From contig CAJTDQ010000001.1 of NCBI GenBank assembly GCA_910574895.1, positions 434,001-498,000 on the forward strand: a stretch of DNA of 64,000 nucleotides, read 5' to 3'. The position numbers were made by a program, and so were the translations under genes. Each line of letters starts with the position of its first letter. Position 1 is the first letter of the stretch. The notes below the pieces were generated by a model. It had not been told where the DNA came from. It saw only the letters and a list, made by a program, of their open reading frames with translations, and ran no database searches. The stretch is from Eubacteriaceae bacterium. GTDB taxonomy: Bacteria > Bacillota > Clostridia > Lachnospirales > Lachnospiraceae. This document shows, piece after piece, positions 9,183-16,153 of this stretch.

Positions 9183-9211
9183 ATTATAAGAAAGAAAGCC
9201 CCACAAAGCAA
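9183..9211 (-). promoter_or_regulatory. Sigma-A promoter placed for a leaderless mRNA of the GTPase-nuclease
   Basis: On the minus strand, TTGCTT (-35, + strand 9206-9211), a 17-base spacer and a perfect TATAAT (9183-9188) end exactly 7 bases before the ATG at 9175. Transcription would start at or next to the start codon. The -35 matches the consensus at only its first three bases. Confidence 0.65.
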
Positions 9212-9263
9212 TACTGCAATGCAAGACTTTCTATAAAATCTTAACTATTTCCTATAAATAAGA

Positions 9264-10274
9264 TTAAAATTTACCTTCATTTGCTGCTTCCTCTACAGAA
9301 ACAGCTACAGCAACCGTCATACCAACCATAGGGTTGTTTCCTGCTCCGATAAGTCCCATCATTTCAACGTGAGCCGGAACAGATGATGAACCTGCAAACT
9401 GTGCATCAGAATGCATACGTCCTAATGTATCTGTCATACCATAGGAAGCCGGACCAGCTGCCATGTTATCCGGATGAAGTGTACGTCCTGTACCACCACC
9501 TGAAGCAACTGAGAAATATTTCTTGCCCTGTTCAATACATTCTTTCTTGTATGTACCTGCTACCGGATGCTGGAATCTTGTAGGGTTTGTTGAGTTACCT
9601 GTAATAGATACACCAACATTCTCATGATGCATAATTGCAACACCTTCCTGAACATCATCAGCACCGTAACATTTAACTGTTGCACGAAGACCATCTGAAT
9701 ATGCCTTTTCATATACAACATTTAATTTTGCTTCTTTATAATCATACTTTGTTTCAACAAATGTAAAACCATTGATTCTTGAAATAATCTGTGCAGCATC
9801 TTTTCCAAGACCATTTAAGATAACTCTTAAAGGTTTCTTACGAACCTTGTTAGCCTTTTCAGCGATACCGATTGCACCTTCTGCAGCTGCGAATGATTCG
9901 TGACCTGCTAAGAATGCGAAACACTCTGTCTCTTCTTCTAATAACATCTTTCCTAAGTTACCATGTCCAAGACCTACCTTTCTGTGGTCAGCAACAGAAC
10001 CAGGAATACAGAATGCCTGAAGACCTTCACCGATTGCTGCAGCAGCATCAGCAGCTCTTCTGCAGTCTTTCTTAATAGCAATTGCCGCACCTACAATATA
10101 AGCCCAGCATGCATTTTCAAAACAAATTGGCTGAATACCTTTTACCATATCGTAAACGTTTAATCCAGCATCCTTTGTTATTTTTTCAGCTTCTTCAATA
10201 GAAGCAATACCATAACTATTTAAAACAGAATTAATCTGGTCAATTCTTCTCTCATATGATTCAAATAATGCCAT
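9264..10274 (-). CDS. GGGtGRT-family protein, function unknown
   Basis: The protein has 336 residues and a strong GGAGG before the ATG. It carries the signature SVASGGGTGRTLHPDNMAAG (about residue 255) that names this family, then GMTDTLGRMHSDAQFAGSSSVPAHVEMMGLIGAGNNPMVGMTVAVAV. There is no signal peptide and no clear membrane span, so it should be cytosolic. Its stretches of Gly, Ala and Ser look like a ligand-binding fold, but I can assign no reaction. It follows the NifU-like scaffold gene by 12 bases in one operon; that pairing is the usual one in anaerobic Firmicutes, as I recall, and hints at Fe-S or redox metabolism. Eight His-, Asn- or Cys-containing motifs are spread along the chain with no classic Fe-S ligand cluster. 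Confidence 0.85.
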   Translation of the reverse strand: MALFESYERRIDQINSVLNSYGIASIEEAEKITKDAGLNVYDMVKGIQPICFENACWAYIVGAAIAIKKDCRRAADAAAAIGEGLQAFCIPGSVADHRKVGLGHGNLGKMLLEEETECFAFLAGHESFAAAEGAIGIAEKANKVRKKPLRVILNGLGKDAAQIISRINGFTFVETKYDYKEAKLNVVYEKAYSDGLRATVKCYGADDVQEGVAIMHHENVGVSITGNSTNPTRFQHPVAGTYKKECIEQGKKYFSVASGGGTGRTLHPDNMAAGPASYGMTDTLGRMHSDAQFAGSSSVPAHVEMMGLIGAGNNPMVGMTVAVAVSVEEAANEGKF

Positions 10275-10286
10275 TGTCGTTACCTC

Positions 10287-10979
10287 CTATTCCTTTCTTG
10301 GGTCGATAATCTTAGCAGCATCATCAACACGGCCATACTGACCTTTTGATTTTTCCCAAGCTGTTGTAGGATCATCGCCTGCTTTAATAAAGTCTGTCAT
10401 CTTTCCAAGATTTACAAACTGGTAACCAATAACTTCATCATCAGCATCAAGAGCAATACCTGTTACATAGCCTTCAGCCATTTCAAGATATCTGACACCC
10501 TTTGCCTTTGTAGCATACATTGTACCAACCTGTGAACGAAGACCTTTACCTAAATCTTCAAGACCGGCACCTACTACTAAACCATCATCTGAAAATGCAC
10601 TCTGAGTTCTACCATAAACAATCTGTAAGAATAACTCTCTCATAGCTGTATTGATAGCATCACAAACCAAGTCAGTGTTTAACGCTTCAAGAATTGTCTT
10701 TCCCTGAAGAATTTCAGCCGCCATAGCTGCTGAATGTGTCATACCTGAACATCCAATTGTCTCTACTAATGCTTCTTCAATGATACCTTCTTTAACATTT
10801 AATGTAAGCTTGCAGGCACCCTGCTGTGGAGCACACCAGCCAACACCATGTGTAAAACCTGAAATATCTTTGATTTCTTTTGAGTGAACCCACTTACCTT
10901 CTTCCGGTATTGGAGCAGGCTCATGCTTTGCGCCCTTAGCAACCGGACACATCATTTCAACTTCTTTTGAATAAATCAT
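10287..10979 (-). CDS. Iron-sulfur cluster assembly scaffold-like (NifU-N/IscU-type) protein, partner of the GGGtGRT protein
   Basis: The protein has 230 residues, longer than typical IscU (about 130). The start is the ATG at 10979 after AAGGAG. The core GVGWCAPQQGACKLTLNVKEG and ALVETIGCSGMTHSAAMAAEILQG is NifU-N-like: the Cys in IGCSG matches the scaffold Cys of the family, and WCAPQ and GACK add two more. There is a short CPV segment near residue 11 and a C-terminal extension (about 150-230) of unknown role. It is transcribed first and GGGtGRT second. It is not next to iscS/sufBCD here, so it may serve a special partner rather than the general Fe-S machinery. A palindrome overlaps its probable promoter. 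Confidence 0.8.
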   Translation of the reverse strand: MIYSKEVEMMCPVAKGAKHEPAPIPEEGKWVHSKEIKDISGFTHGVGWCAPQQGACKLTLNVKEGIIEEALVETIGCSGMTHSAAMAAEILQGKTILEALNTDLVCDAINTAMRELFLQIVYGRTQSAFSDDGLVVGAGLEDLGKGLRSQVGTMYATKAKGVRYLEMAEGYVTGIALDADDEVIGYQFVNLGKMTDFIKAGDDPTTAWEKSKGQYGRVDDAAKIIDPRKE

Positions 10980-11012
10980 TTGAATAAATACTCCTTTCGA
11001 AATATGTATAAT

Positions 11013-11034
11013 AAAGTGTTGCCCGCAACACTTT
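11013..11034. promoter_or_regulatory. Perfect palindrome overlapping the promoter of the Fe-S scaffold/GGGtGRT operon
   Basis: The arms AAAGTGTTGC (11013-11022) and GCAACACTTT (11025-11034) are perfect inverted repeats with a 2-base centre. On the minus strand a TATTAT -10 (11008-11013) abuts the palindrome, which then covers the -35 region; no consensus -35 is visible. That placement suits an activator or repressor site. The regulator is unknown. Confidence 0.5.
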
Positions 11035-11076
11035 GCGTGCGAGCCATTGCGTAAGCATATTTATCTCTACACGCAA

Positions 11077-11117
11077 CTATGGACTATTCTCTCATAAAAT
11101 GACAAAATAGTCCATAG
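11077..11117. repeat. 12-bp inverted repeat downstream of the F5/8C-Big_2 surface gene
   Basis: CTATGGACTATT (11077-11088) and AATAGTCCATAG (11106-11117) are perfect arms around a 17-base loop. It begins 18 bases after the stop of the surface-protein gene. There is no T run on either strand, so it may be an mRNA 3' hairpin rather than a standard terminator. Confidence 0.6.
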
Positions 11118-11135
11118 TAAAACCTAAAATTTTCC

Positions 11136-13691
11136 TTATAATTTAATCTTTTTCACCTTAGAAAATGTTCCAAATACTTTTTTCTTTCCATTTAACTTAT
11201 ACGCACGGACTTTAAAAGTATATTGAACGCCTTTCTTCAGTTTCTTTTTTATTAACTTAATTTTTTTCGGGTTTTTTATTGTTTTAATTCTCTTAAACTT
11301 GCCTTTACCCTTTTTCATGTATATCTGATAACCTTTTGCATCAGAAATCTTTTTCCACTTCAATGTCACTTTTTTCTTTGACTTCTTTAGTGATTTTATA
11401 ACTACCTTTGCCGGCTTTTTAAAAGTTGGTGCTTTTTTCACATACACACTGCATTTTGCAGTATATTTACCATCCTCACTAATAACTGTTATGATTGCTG
11501 TTCCTTCCTGGAAAGCCACAACTCTTCCATTCGCTTCTACATCAGCTACATTTGGATTGCTGGATATCCAGTTATATTTTTTATTTGTAGCATTTGACGG
11601 GTAAACAACCGCTGACAAAGTTTCGGCTGTACCCGGTTGCAAATTTAATACTGTTTTATTTAATGTAATTTTTGTGACATTTACCTTTACAGTAATTTCA
11701 TATTCCGATTTAAATTCCGGCTGTTTCTGAGAATGCACTGTAATTTTGGCAGTACCTGGAGCAACAGCTTTTACAACACCATTCTCATCTACTGTTGCAA
11801 CATTGTCATTAGAAGATTTCCATACCAAACTTTTATATGTCGTATTTTGTGGATAAATTGTCTCTGTAAGTTTCACTTCTGTTCCCGGCTCGACAGTATC
11901 ACTGACCTTATTTAATATAAGCTTCGTCATCAAAACCGGTTTACAATTAATATAGATATGATCTTTTGCTTTTGGATTATCAATTGATGTTGCTGTAATA
12001 ATTGTCTTTCCTTCTTTGACTGCCGAAACCTGACCATTACTGTTAACCGTTGCAATAGATTTATCACTGCTCTCCCATGTAACTCTTGTGTCTGTCGCAT
12101 TGTTTGGTGTGACATATGCATTAACATAAGAGTTCTCTCCTACAAAAATATCCATTGTAGTATCGTGGATTTCTACATCTTCTACACGAACCGGTACCGT
12201 AATTCTTTCAGATATTACAACCTTGCTGTCACAAATGTATTCCCCATCCTTCGCTTTTGCAACTAAATAATATACATAAGTATTACATTCCAACTTCTCA
12301 TCGGTATAACTCGTTCCAGTCCCGGAATATACTTCAACTTTTTCCTTATCAACAAGTGATCTCTGCAATACATATTTTTGTGCATTATCAACTGCATTCC
12401 ATTTAACAATGACCCCTTCTTTATTTTCTGTTAATGAAACTGATAACTGTGGTGCATCAATTCCCTTTGCTACTGTAACATTACATGTTTTCTTAACACT
12501 AGGATTACTTTGTGAAGCAGCTGTAATAACTGCTTTTCCTACATTCTTAGCTGTAACCAGTCCATTCTCATCTACTGTTGCAATATTGTTATCTGAAGAT
12601 GTCCAAAGAATCGTCTTATTTGCTGTATTAGACGGATTAATTGCCGCATACAACTGCTCCTTAGACACACTTTCTCCGGTAATATCCAATTTAATTTCGT
12701 TTCTGCTGAGATACATATTTTCCGCAACTATCGTAGATTCATTATATACCTCTAATTCCTTTACTTCAAAGCAATAATTACCATATATTGTCCCCTGAAG
12801 TCTCAAATATGCTTTTGTAACCGGCTGTTCTAATTTAATCACCTTATATTCATTCGCTTTTCCATCGCTAATATATGCTACATCTTCCCAGACTCCTCCA
12901 TCATTTGAAACCTGAAGCTTATAACCTGCCATATAACCACCGGACCAAAGAATTTTAACTGTATCAAACTGCTGGGGTGCAGCCCACTTTAATTGAATAA
13001 ACTGATTTGCACGCTCTTCATTTGTTCCCTGTTTCGGTGTCTGCCAGATGGAATTTTTATCGCCATCTATTGCTTTATCAGCAGTATTGTTTCCATCAAA
13101 TGAAGATGCAGTTGCAACTGCATTTAAAGCAATATTATCAGTTGTCTTTTCCTCTGTACTGCCTGGTGTAAATGCTTCTATTTCATATAAATAGTATCCA
13201 TAATTCAATGCTCTGTACTTTAAATCTAATTTAAGATATTTTGCATCAACTGGATCAAATGTATATTTGTTCTTTCCTGCCTTACCATTTGTTTCTGATG
13301 CTACCTTTGCCCAGTTTCCTTCTTTGCCGTCCTTTGAAACATAAATATCGTAAGTCTTTCCACATGATGTTTCCCATACCAAATCAATTGTGTCAATCGT
13401 GTACACAGAATCAAATTGGAAAATCCATTCCTGTGGATCATATAATGCATCTGTTGGTGATGGCTGGTTCATTGATGCCTGCCATCCTGTATTTTCATCA
13501 CCATCTACCAATTTTAGAGCATCGCCTGTTGAATTTGGAATATTTACTCTGGAATTTTTTGCCACATTCATCCCTAGCGGCTGTGACATTCTAAAGATAT
13601 CTGCATCTACCGAAACTTCCAATGCAGATAATGTCATACAAACTGACAAAAAGAAAATTAATAAAGATTTGAAGCTTGTTGTTTTTTTCAT
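11136..13691 (-). CDS. Large secreted surface protein: two F5/8C (discoidin) domains, four Big_2 domains, two fibronectin-III-like domains
   Basis: The protein has 851 residues with a signal peptide (SLLIFFLSVCMTLSALEVSVDA). Two F5/8 type C carbohydrate-binding-like domains follow, at about 35-180 and 190-320 (WQASMNQ, WQTPKQG, YLKLDLKYRALNYGYYLYEIEAF). Big_2 modules with the hallmark 'ATVDENG.VTA...G.A.IT' lie at about 330-410, 510-590, 592-672 and 674-750. Fibronectin-III-like modules lie at about 415-505 and 760-851; the last is extremely Lys-rich. There is no LPXTG, dockerin or catalytic domain, so the likely role is adhesion or glycan binding on the wall, perhaps held by the basic tail. 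The start at 13691 has AAGG 7 bases ahead; the ATG two codons upstream is too close to it. Confidence 0.88.
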   Translation of the reverse strand: MKKTTSFKSLLIFFLSVCMTLSALEVSVDADIFRMSQPLGMNVAKNSRVNIPNSTGDALKLVDGDENTGWQASMNQPSPTDALYDPQEWIFQFDSVYTIDTIDLVWETSCGKTYDIYVSKDGKEGNWAKVASETNGKAGKNKYTFDPVDAKYLKLDLKYRALNYGYYLYEIEAFTPGSTEEKTTDNIALNAVATASSFDGNNTADKAIDGDKNSIWQTPKQGTNEERANQFIQLKWAAPQQFDTVKILWSGGYMAGYKLQVSNDGGVWEDVAYISDGKANEYKVIKLEQPVTKAYLRLQGTIYGNYCFEVKELEVYNESTIVAENMYLSRNEIKLDITGESVSKEQLYAAINPSNTANKTILWTSSDNNIATVDENGLVTAKNVGKAVITAASQSNPSVKKTCNVTVAKGIDAPQLSVSLTENKEGVIVKWNAVDNAQKYVLQRSLVDKEKVEVYSGTGTSYTDEKLECNTYVYYLVAKAKDGEYICDSKVVISERITVPVRVEDVEIHDTTMDIFVGENSYVNAYVTPNNATDTRVTWESSDKSIATVNSNGQVSAVKEGKTIITATSIDNPKAKDHIYINCKPVLMTKLILNKVSDTVEPGTEVKLTETIYPQNTTYKSLVWKSSNDNVATVDENGVVKAVAPGTAKITVHSQKQPEFKSEYEITVKVNVTKITLNKTVLNLQPGTAETLSAVVYPSNATNKKYNWISSNPNVADVEANGRVVAFQEGTAIITVISEDGKYTAKCSVYVKKAPTFKKPAKVVIKSLKKSKKKVTLKWKKISDAKGYQIYMKKGKGKFKRIKTIKNPKKIKLIKKKLKKGVQYTFKVRAYKLNGKKKVFGTFSKVKKIKL

Positions 13692-13804
13692 AGACATACC
13701 TTTCCCATAACAACAACTAAACCCTTCTGCTTATAATGTAAATCGAATAAAAATAATTTTCAACCTTTTCAATGTAACGTTTTTATATTTAGTGACATAT
13801 GCAC

Positions 13805-13853
13805 AAAAAAAGTGTTTCAATCTGTACAATACTTACATTGAAACACCTTTTTA
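13805..13853 (-). terminator. Terminator of asd
   Basis: The arms GTGTTTCAAT (12-bp region at 13812-13821) and ATTGAAACAC (13837-13846) are perfect. Read on the minus strand the hairpin ends in a long T run. It lies about 50 bases after the asd stop. Confidence 0.85.
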
Positions 13854-13901
13854 TATTTACTTTCTGTCTGCACCTGCAGACATTAATTTTCTATTTTTAA
13901 T

Positions 13902-14996
13902 TTACTTTGCTTCGATATAACCTTTTGCTACAAGTAATTCTGCTGATAACACAGCTCCACCTGCCGCACCTCGCAGTGTATTATGTGATAATCCTACAAA
14001 CTTATAATCATATACACTATCTTCTCTTAAACGTCCTACGGACACACCCATACCTTTTTCAAAATCAACATCTAATGCCACCTGCGGTCTGTTGTCTTCT
14101 TCAAGATACTGAATAAACTGTTTTGGAGCACTTGGCAATTCTAACTCCTGTGGCTCACCACTAAAGTTTACCATTGCTTCAATTAACTGTTCCTTTGTCG
14201 GTTTCTTAGCAAACTTAACAAATACCGCTGCTGTATGTCCATCTAATACCGGAACTCTGATACACTGTGTTGTAATAACCGGAGATGATGCCTTAACAAT
14301 CTCACCATTTTCTACTTTTCCCCACAGTCTTAATGGTTCCTGCTCTGATTTTTCTTCTTCACCACCAATAAATGGAATAATGTTTCCAACCATTTCCGGC
14401 CAGTCTTTAAATGTCTTACCTGCACCTGAAATTGCCTGATATGTTGTAGCAACTACTTCTACCGGTTCAAACTCTTTCCATGCTGTCAACACTGGTGCAT
14501 AACTCTGAATAGAACAATTTGGTTTTACTGCTACAAACCCTTTCGTTGTACCAAGTCTCTTCTTCTGTGACTCTATGACTTCATAATGCTCCGGATTGAT
14601 TTCCGGAACTACCATTGGCACATCCGGTGTCCATCTGTGAGCACTATTGTTTGATACTACCGGTGTCTCTGTCTTTGCATAATCTTCTTCAATATTTTTA
14701 ATCTCTTCTTTTGTCATATCTACAGCACTAAAAACAAAATCTACAGTAGATGCAACTGCCTCAACTTCATTTACATTATGAACAATCATATTTTTTACAC
14801 GCTCCGGCATTGGAACGGTCATTTTCCATCTGTCACCGACAGCCTCTTCATATGTTTTTCCTGCAGAACGTGGACTTGCTGCTAATGTAACAACTTCAAA
14901 CCATGGGTGGTTATCTAAAAGAGTAATAAATCTCTGACCAACCATTCCTGTTGCTCCAAGCACGCCTACTTTTAATTTCTTGTCTAATTTCATCAT
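13902..14996 (-). CDS. asd: Aspartate-semialdehyde dehydrogenase
   Basis: This 364-aa enzyme reduces aspartyl phosphate to aspartate semialdehyde, the branch point to lysine/diaminopimelate (peptidoglycan and dipicolinate), threonine and methionine. The NADP motif GVLGATGMVGQRF is at residue 11, and the active Cys is in VKPNCSIQSYAP (about 160). SGAGKTF and the C-terminal SHNTLRGAAGGAVL are typical of the archaeal/yeast-type Asd family, which many Clostridia carry. A GAGAGG ribosome site precedes the ATG. It lies 39 bases after a small membrane-protein gene in the same direction, and its own terminator follows. It supplies the precursor used by the dpaAB product, though the loci are separate. 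Confidence 0.95.
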   Translation of the reverse strand: MMKLDKKLKVGVLGATGMVGQRFITLLDNHPWFEVVTLAASPRSAGKTYEEAVGDRWKMTVPMPERVKNMIVHNVNEVEAVASTVDFVFSAVDMTKEEIKNIEEDYAKTETPVVSNNSAHRWTPDVPMVVPEINPEHYEVIESQKKRLGTTKGFVAVKPNCSIQSYAPVLTAWKEFEPVEVVATTYQAISGAGKTFKDWPEMVGNIIPFIGGEEEKSEQEPLRLWGKVENGEIVKASSPVITTQCIRVPVLDGHTAAVFVKFAKKPTKEQLIEAMVNFSGEPQELELPSAPKQFIQYLEEDNRPQVALDVDFEKGMGVSVGRLREDSVYDYKFVGLSHNTLRGAAGGAVLSAELLVAKGYIEAK

Positions 14997-15035
14997 TTCT
15001 TTATCCTCTCTATTTCATTATTATTTTTAACTGTT

Positions 15036-15476
15036 TTAATAAAAATCTGTCCATCCGTCATCACTGTTTGGATCATTTTTATCCGGCTGGCCGTCTTTCG
15101 TCGTTTTCTCTTCAGTCTGATTTTTTTCCGGCTTCTTTGTTTCACCATTCTTCTTTGTTTCACTAGTTTTTTTTGTTTTATTTTCTACTGCTTTATCTGT
15201 AAAAATATCTACAGCGTAATTATCTCCCTGATTATTACCATAGGTTTTATTTGTAGCAGTCTCGCCGGAATCACTGTTTTTCTCTGTTATATTGTCACTG
15301 CTGCCTGTACTTGTTGTCAAACTACTCTCACCAATGCCTGTTGTTGTAGGTGTTACTGTTGTAACTTTATCTTTCTGTTTTTTCGTTCCGGTATTAACTG
15401 AAGCCACTATTATCACAACTATTATAAGGGCAGCTATTATTCCTCCGGCTATCATCACTTTCTTTTTATTCATCAT
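15036..15476 (-). CDS. Small single-pass membrane-anchored protein with Lys/Thr/Glu-rich extracellular tail
   Basis: The protein has 146 residues and I do not recognise a family. After MNKKK there is one strong membrane span (VMIAGGIIAALIIVVIIVASV, residues about 7-27). The rest is low-complexity Thr, Ser, Lys, Glu and Asp, ending DDGWTDFY, and is predicted to be disordered outside the cell. The ATG overlaps the stop of the upstream gene (TAATG) and GGAGG precedes it, so the two are coupled. It is likely co-transcribed with asd. Confidence 0.75.
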   Translation of the reverse strand: MMNKKKVMIAGGIIAALIIVVIIVASVNTGTKKQKDKVTTVTPTTTGIGESSLTTSTGSSDNITEKNSDSGETATNKTYGNNQGDNYAVDIFTDKAVENKTKKTSETKKNGETKKPEKNQTEEKTTKDGQPDKNDPNSDDGWTDFY

Positions 15477-15994
15477 TACACCTCCAAAATGTTCACCACA
15501 TTTTTTTCAACGTCATATGATACTTTTTTTGTACTTTCACTTTCTTTCTTCGTCTTATTTCCAGTGTCTTTATCTTTTTGCTTTTTGAATGCCTCTTCCT
15601 GTTCCTGCTTTAACTGTTCTGAATAAGCATCTCTTGATTTTACCCATTTATCAGACATACATAATACATTTACCTCTGCCATAAAATAACAGAACATCCA
15701 CACAATTATAATTCCTATAAGTGAAGAACCCACTGTATATTTTTTAAAAAAGGGAAGTTTCTGTCGATATTTAAAATCTGATAAAAAAATCAATGGACTA
15801 AAAAACAATATGGCGAAAAAGATGTATTTATATGCCATCAGTACATAGTCCATAGTTTCAAACTCATAATATCGTAATTCCCCATACACTGAAGCTCCAA
15901 TAAAAAATGCCATAAATGCATAATACAATAAAGCGGGTATCATCTTGTATGATTTTCCTGAACGGAAACCAAAAACCTTTATCCCATCATTCAT
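15476..15994 (-). CDS. Small integral membrane protein with charged C-terminal tail, function unknown
   Basis: The protein has 172 residues. About three membrane segments can be seen (residues about 19-38, 55-73 and 88-110), followed by a Lys/Glu-rich, probably coiled-coil region (about 120-155, EQLKQEQEEAFKKQKDKD). There is no signal peptide and no motif I recognise. An AAGGAGG site sits 7 bases before the ATG. The gene begins 18 bases after tRNA-Thr, so it may be read from the tRNA promoter, and it overlaps the next small gene by translational coupling. Confidence 0.72.
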   Translation of the reverse strand: MNDGIKVFGFRSGKSYKMIPALLYYAFMAFFIGASVYGELRYYEFETMDYVLMAYKYIFFAILFFSPLIFLSDFKYRQKLPFFKKYTVGSSLIGIIIVWMFCYFMAEVNVLCMSDKWVKSRDAYSEQLKQEQEEAFKKQKDKDTGNKTKKESESTKKVSYDVEKNVVNILEV

Positions 15995-16012
15995 ATAGAA
16001 GCCTCCTTAAAA

Positions 16013-16085
16013 AGCTACTGGCGTGACTCGAACACGTGACCTGCTGATTACGAATCAGCTGCTCTACCAACTGAGCTACAGTAGC
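16013..16085 (-). tRNA. tRNA-Thr (anticodon CGT)
   Basis: The minus strand folds as a full cloverleaf. The acceptor pair is GCTACTG/CAGTAGC, the D-arm is GCTCAGTTGGTAGAGC, the anticodon stem GCTGA/TCAGC holds loop TTCGTAA (anticodon CGT, reads ACG), and the T-arm has TTCGAGT. The discriminator is T and CCA is not encoded. It is 73 nt long and has its own promoter. Confidence 0.95.
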
Positions 16086-16090
16086 ATAAT

Positions 16091-16142
16091 GCGTTCTCTT
16101 TAATTTACTATATGACTCATAAAAAGTCAATGTAGAGAACGC
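16091..16142. repeat. 9-bp inverted repeat between the giant repeat-protein gene and tRNA-Thr
   Basis: GCGTTCTCT (16091-16099) and AGAGAACGC (16134-16142) are perfect arms that enclose the tRNA promoter. No T run is seen. It may end the upstream 6-kb transcript or form in the tRNA leader. Confidence 0.45.
16102..16130 (-). promoter_or_regulatory. Sigma-A promoter of tRNA-Thr
   Basis: On the minus strand TTGACT (+ strand 16125-16130), a 17-base spacer and TAAATT (16102-16107) precede the mature tRNA 5' end by 16 bases. The -35 matches 5 of 6 consensus bases. Confidence 0.6.
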
Positions 16143-16153
16143 TATTAATTTTC

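Noticed and set aside
12409-12777. Plus-strand 122-codon frame opposite the F5/8C-Big_2 gene
   Set aside because: It is an antisense shadow with no family pattern or ribosome site.
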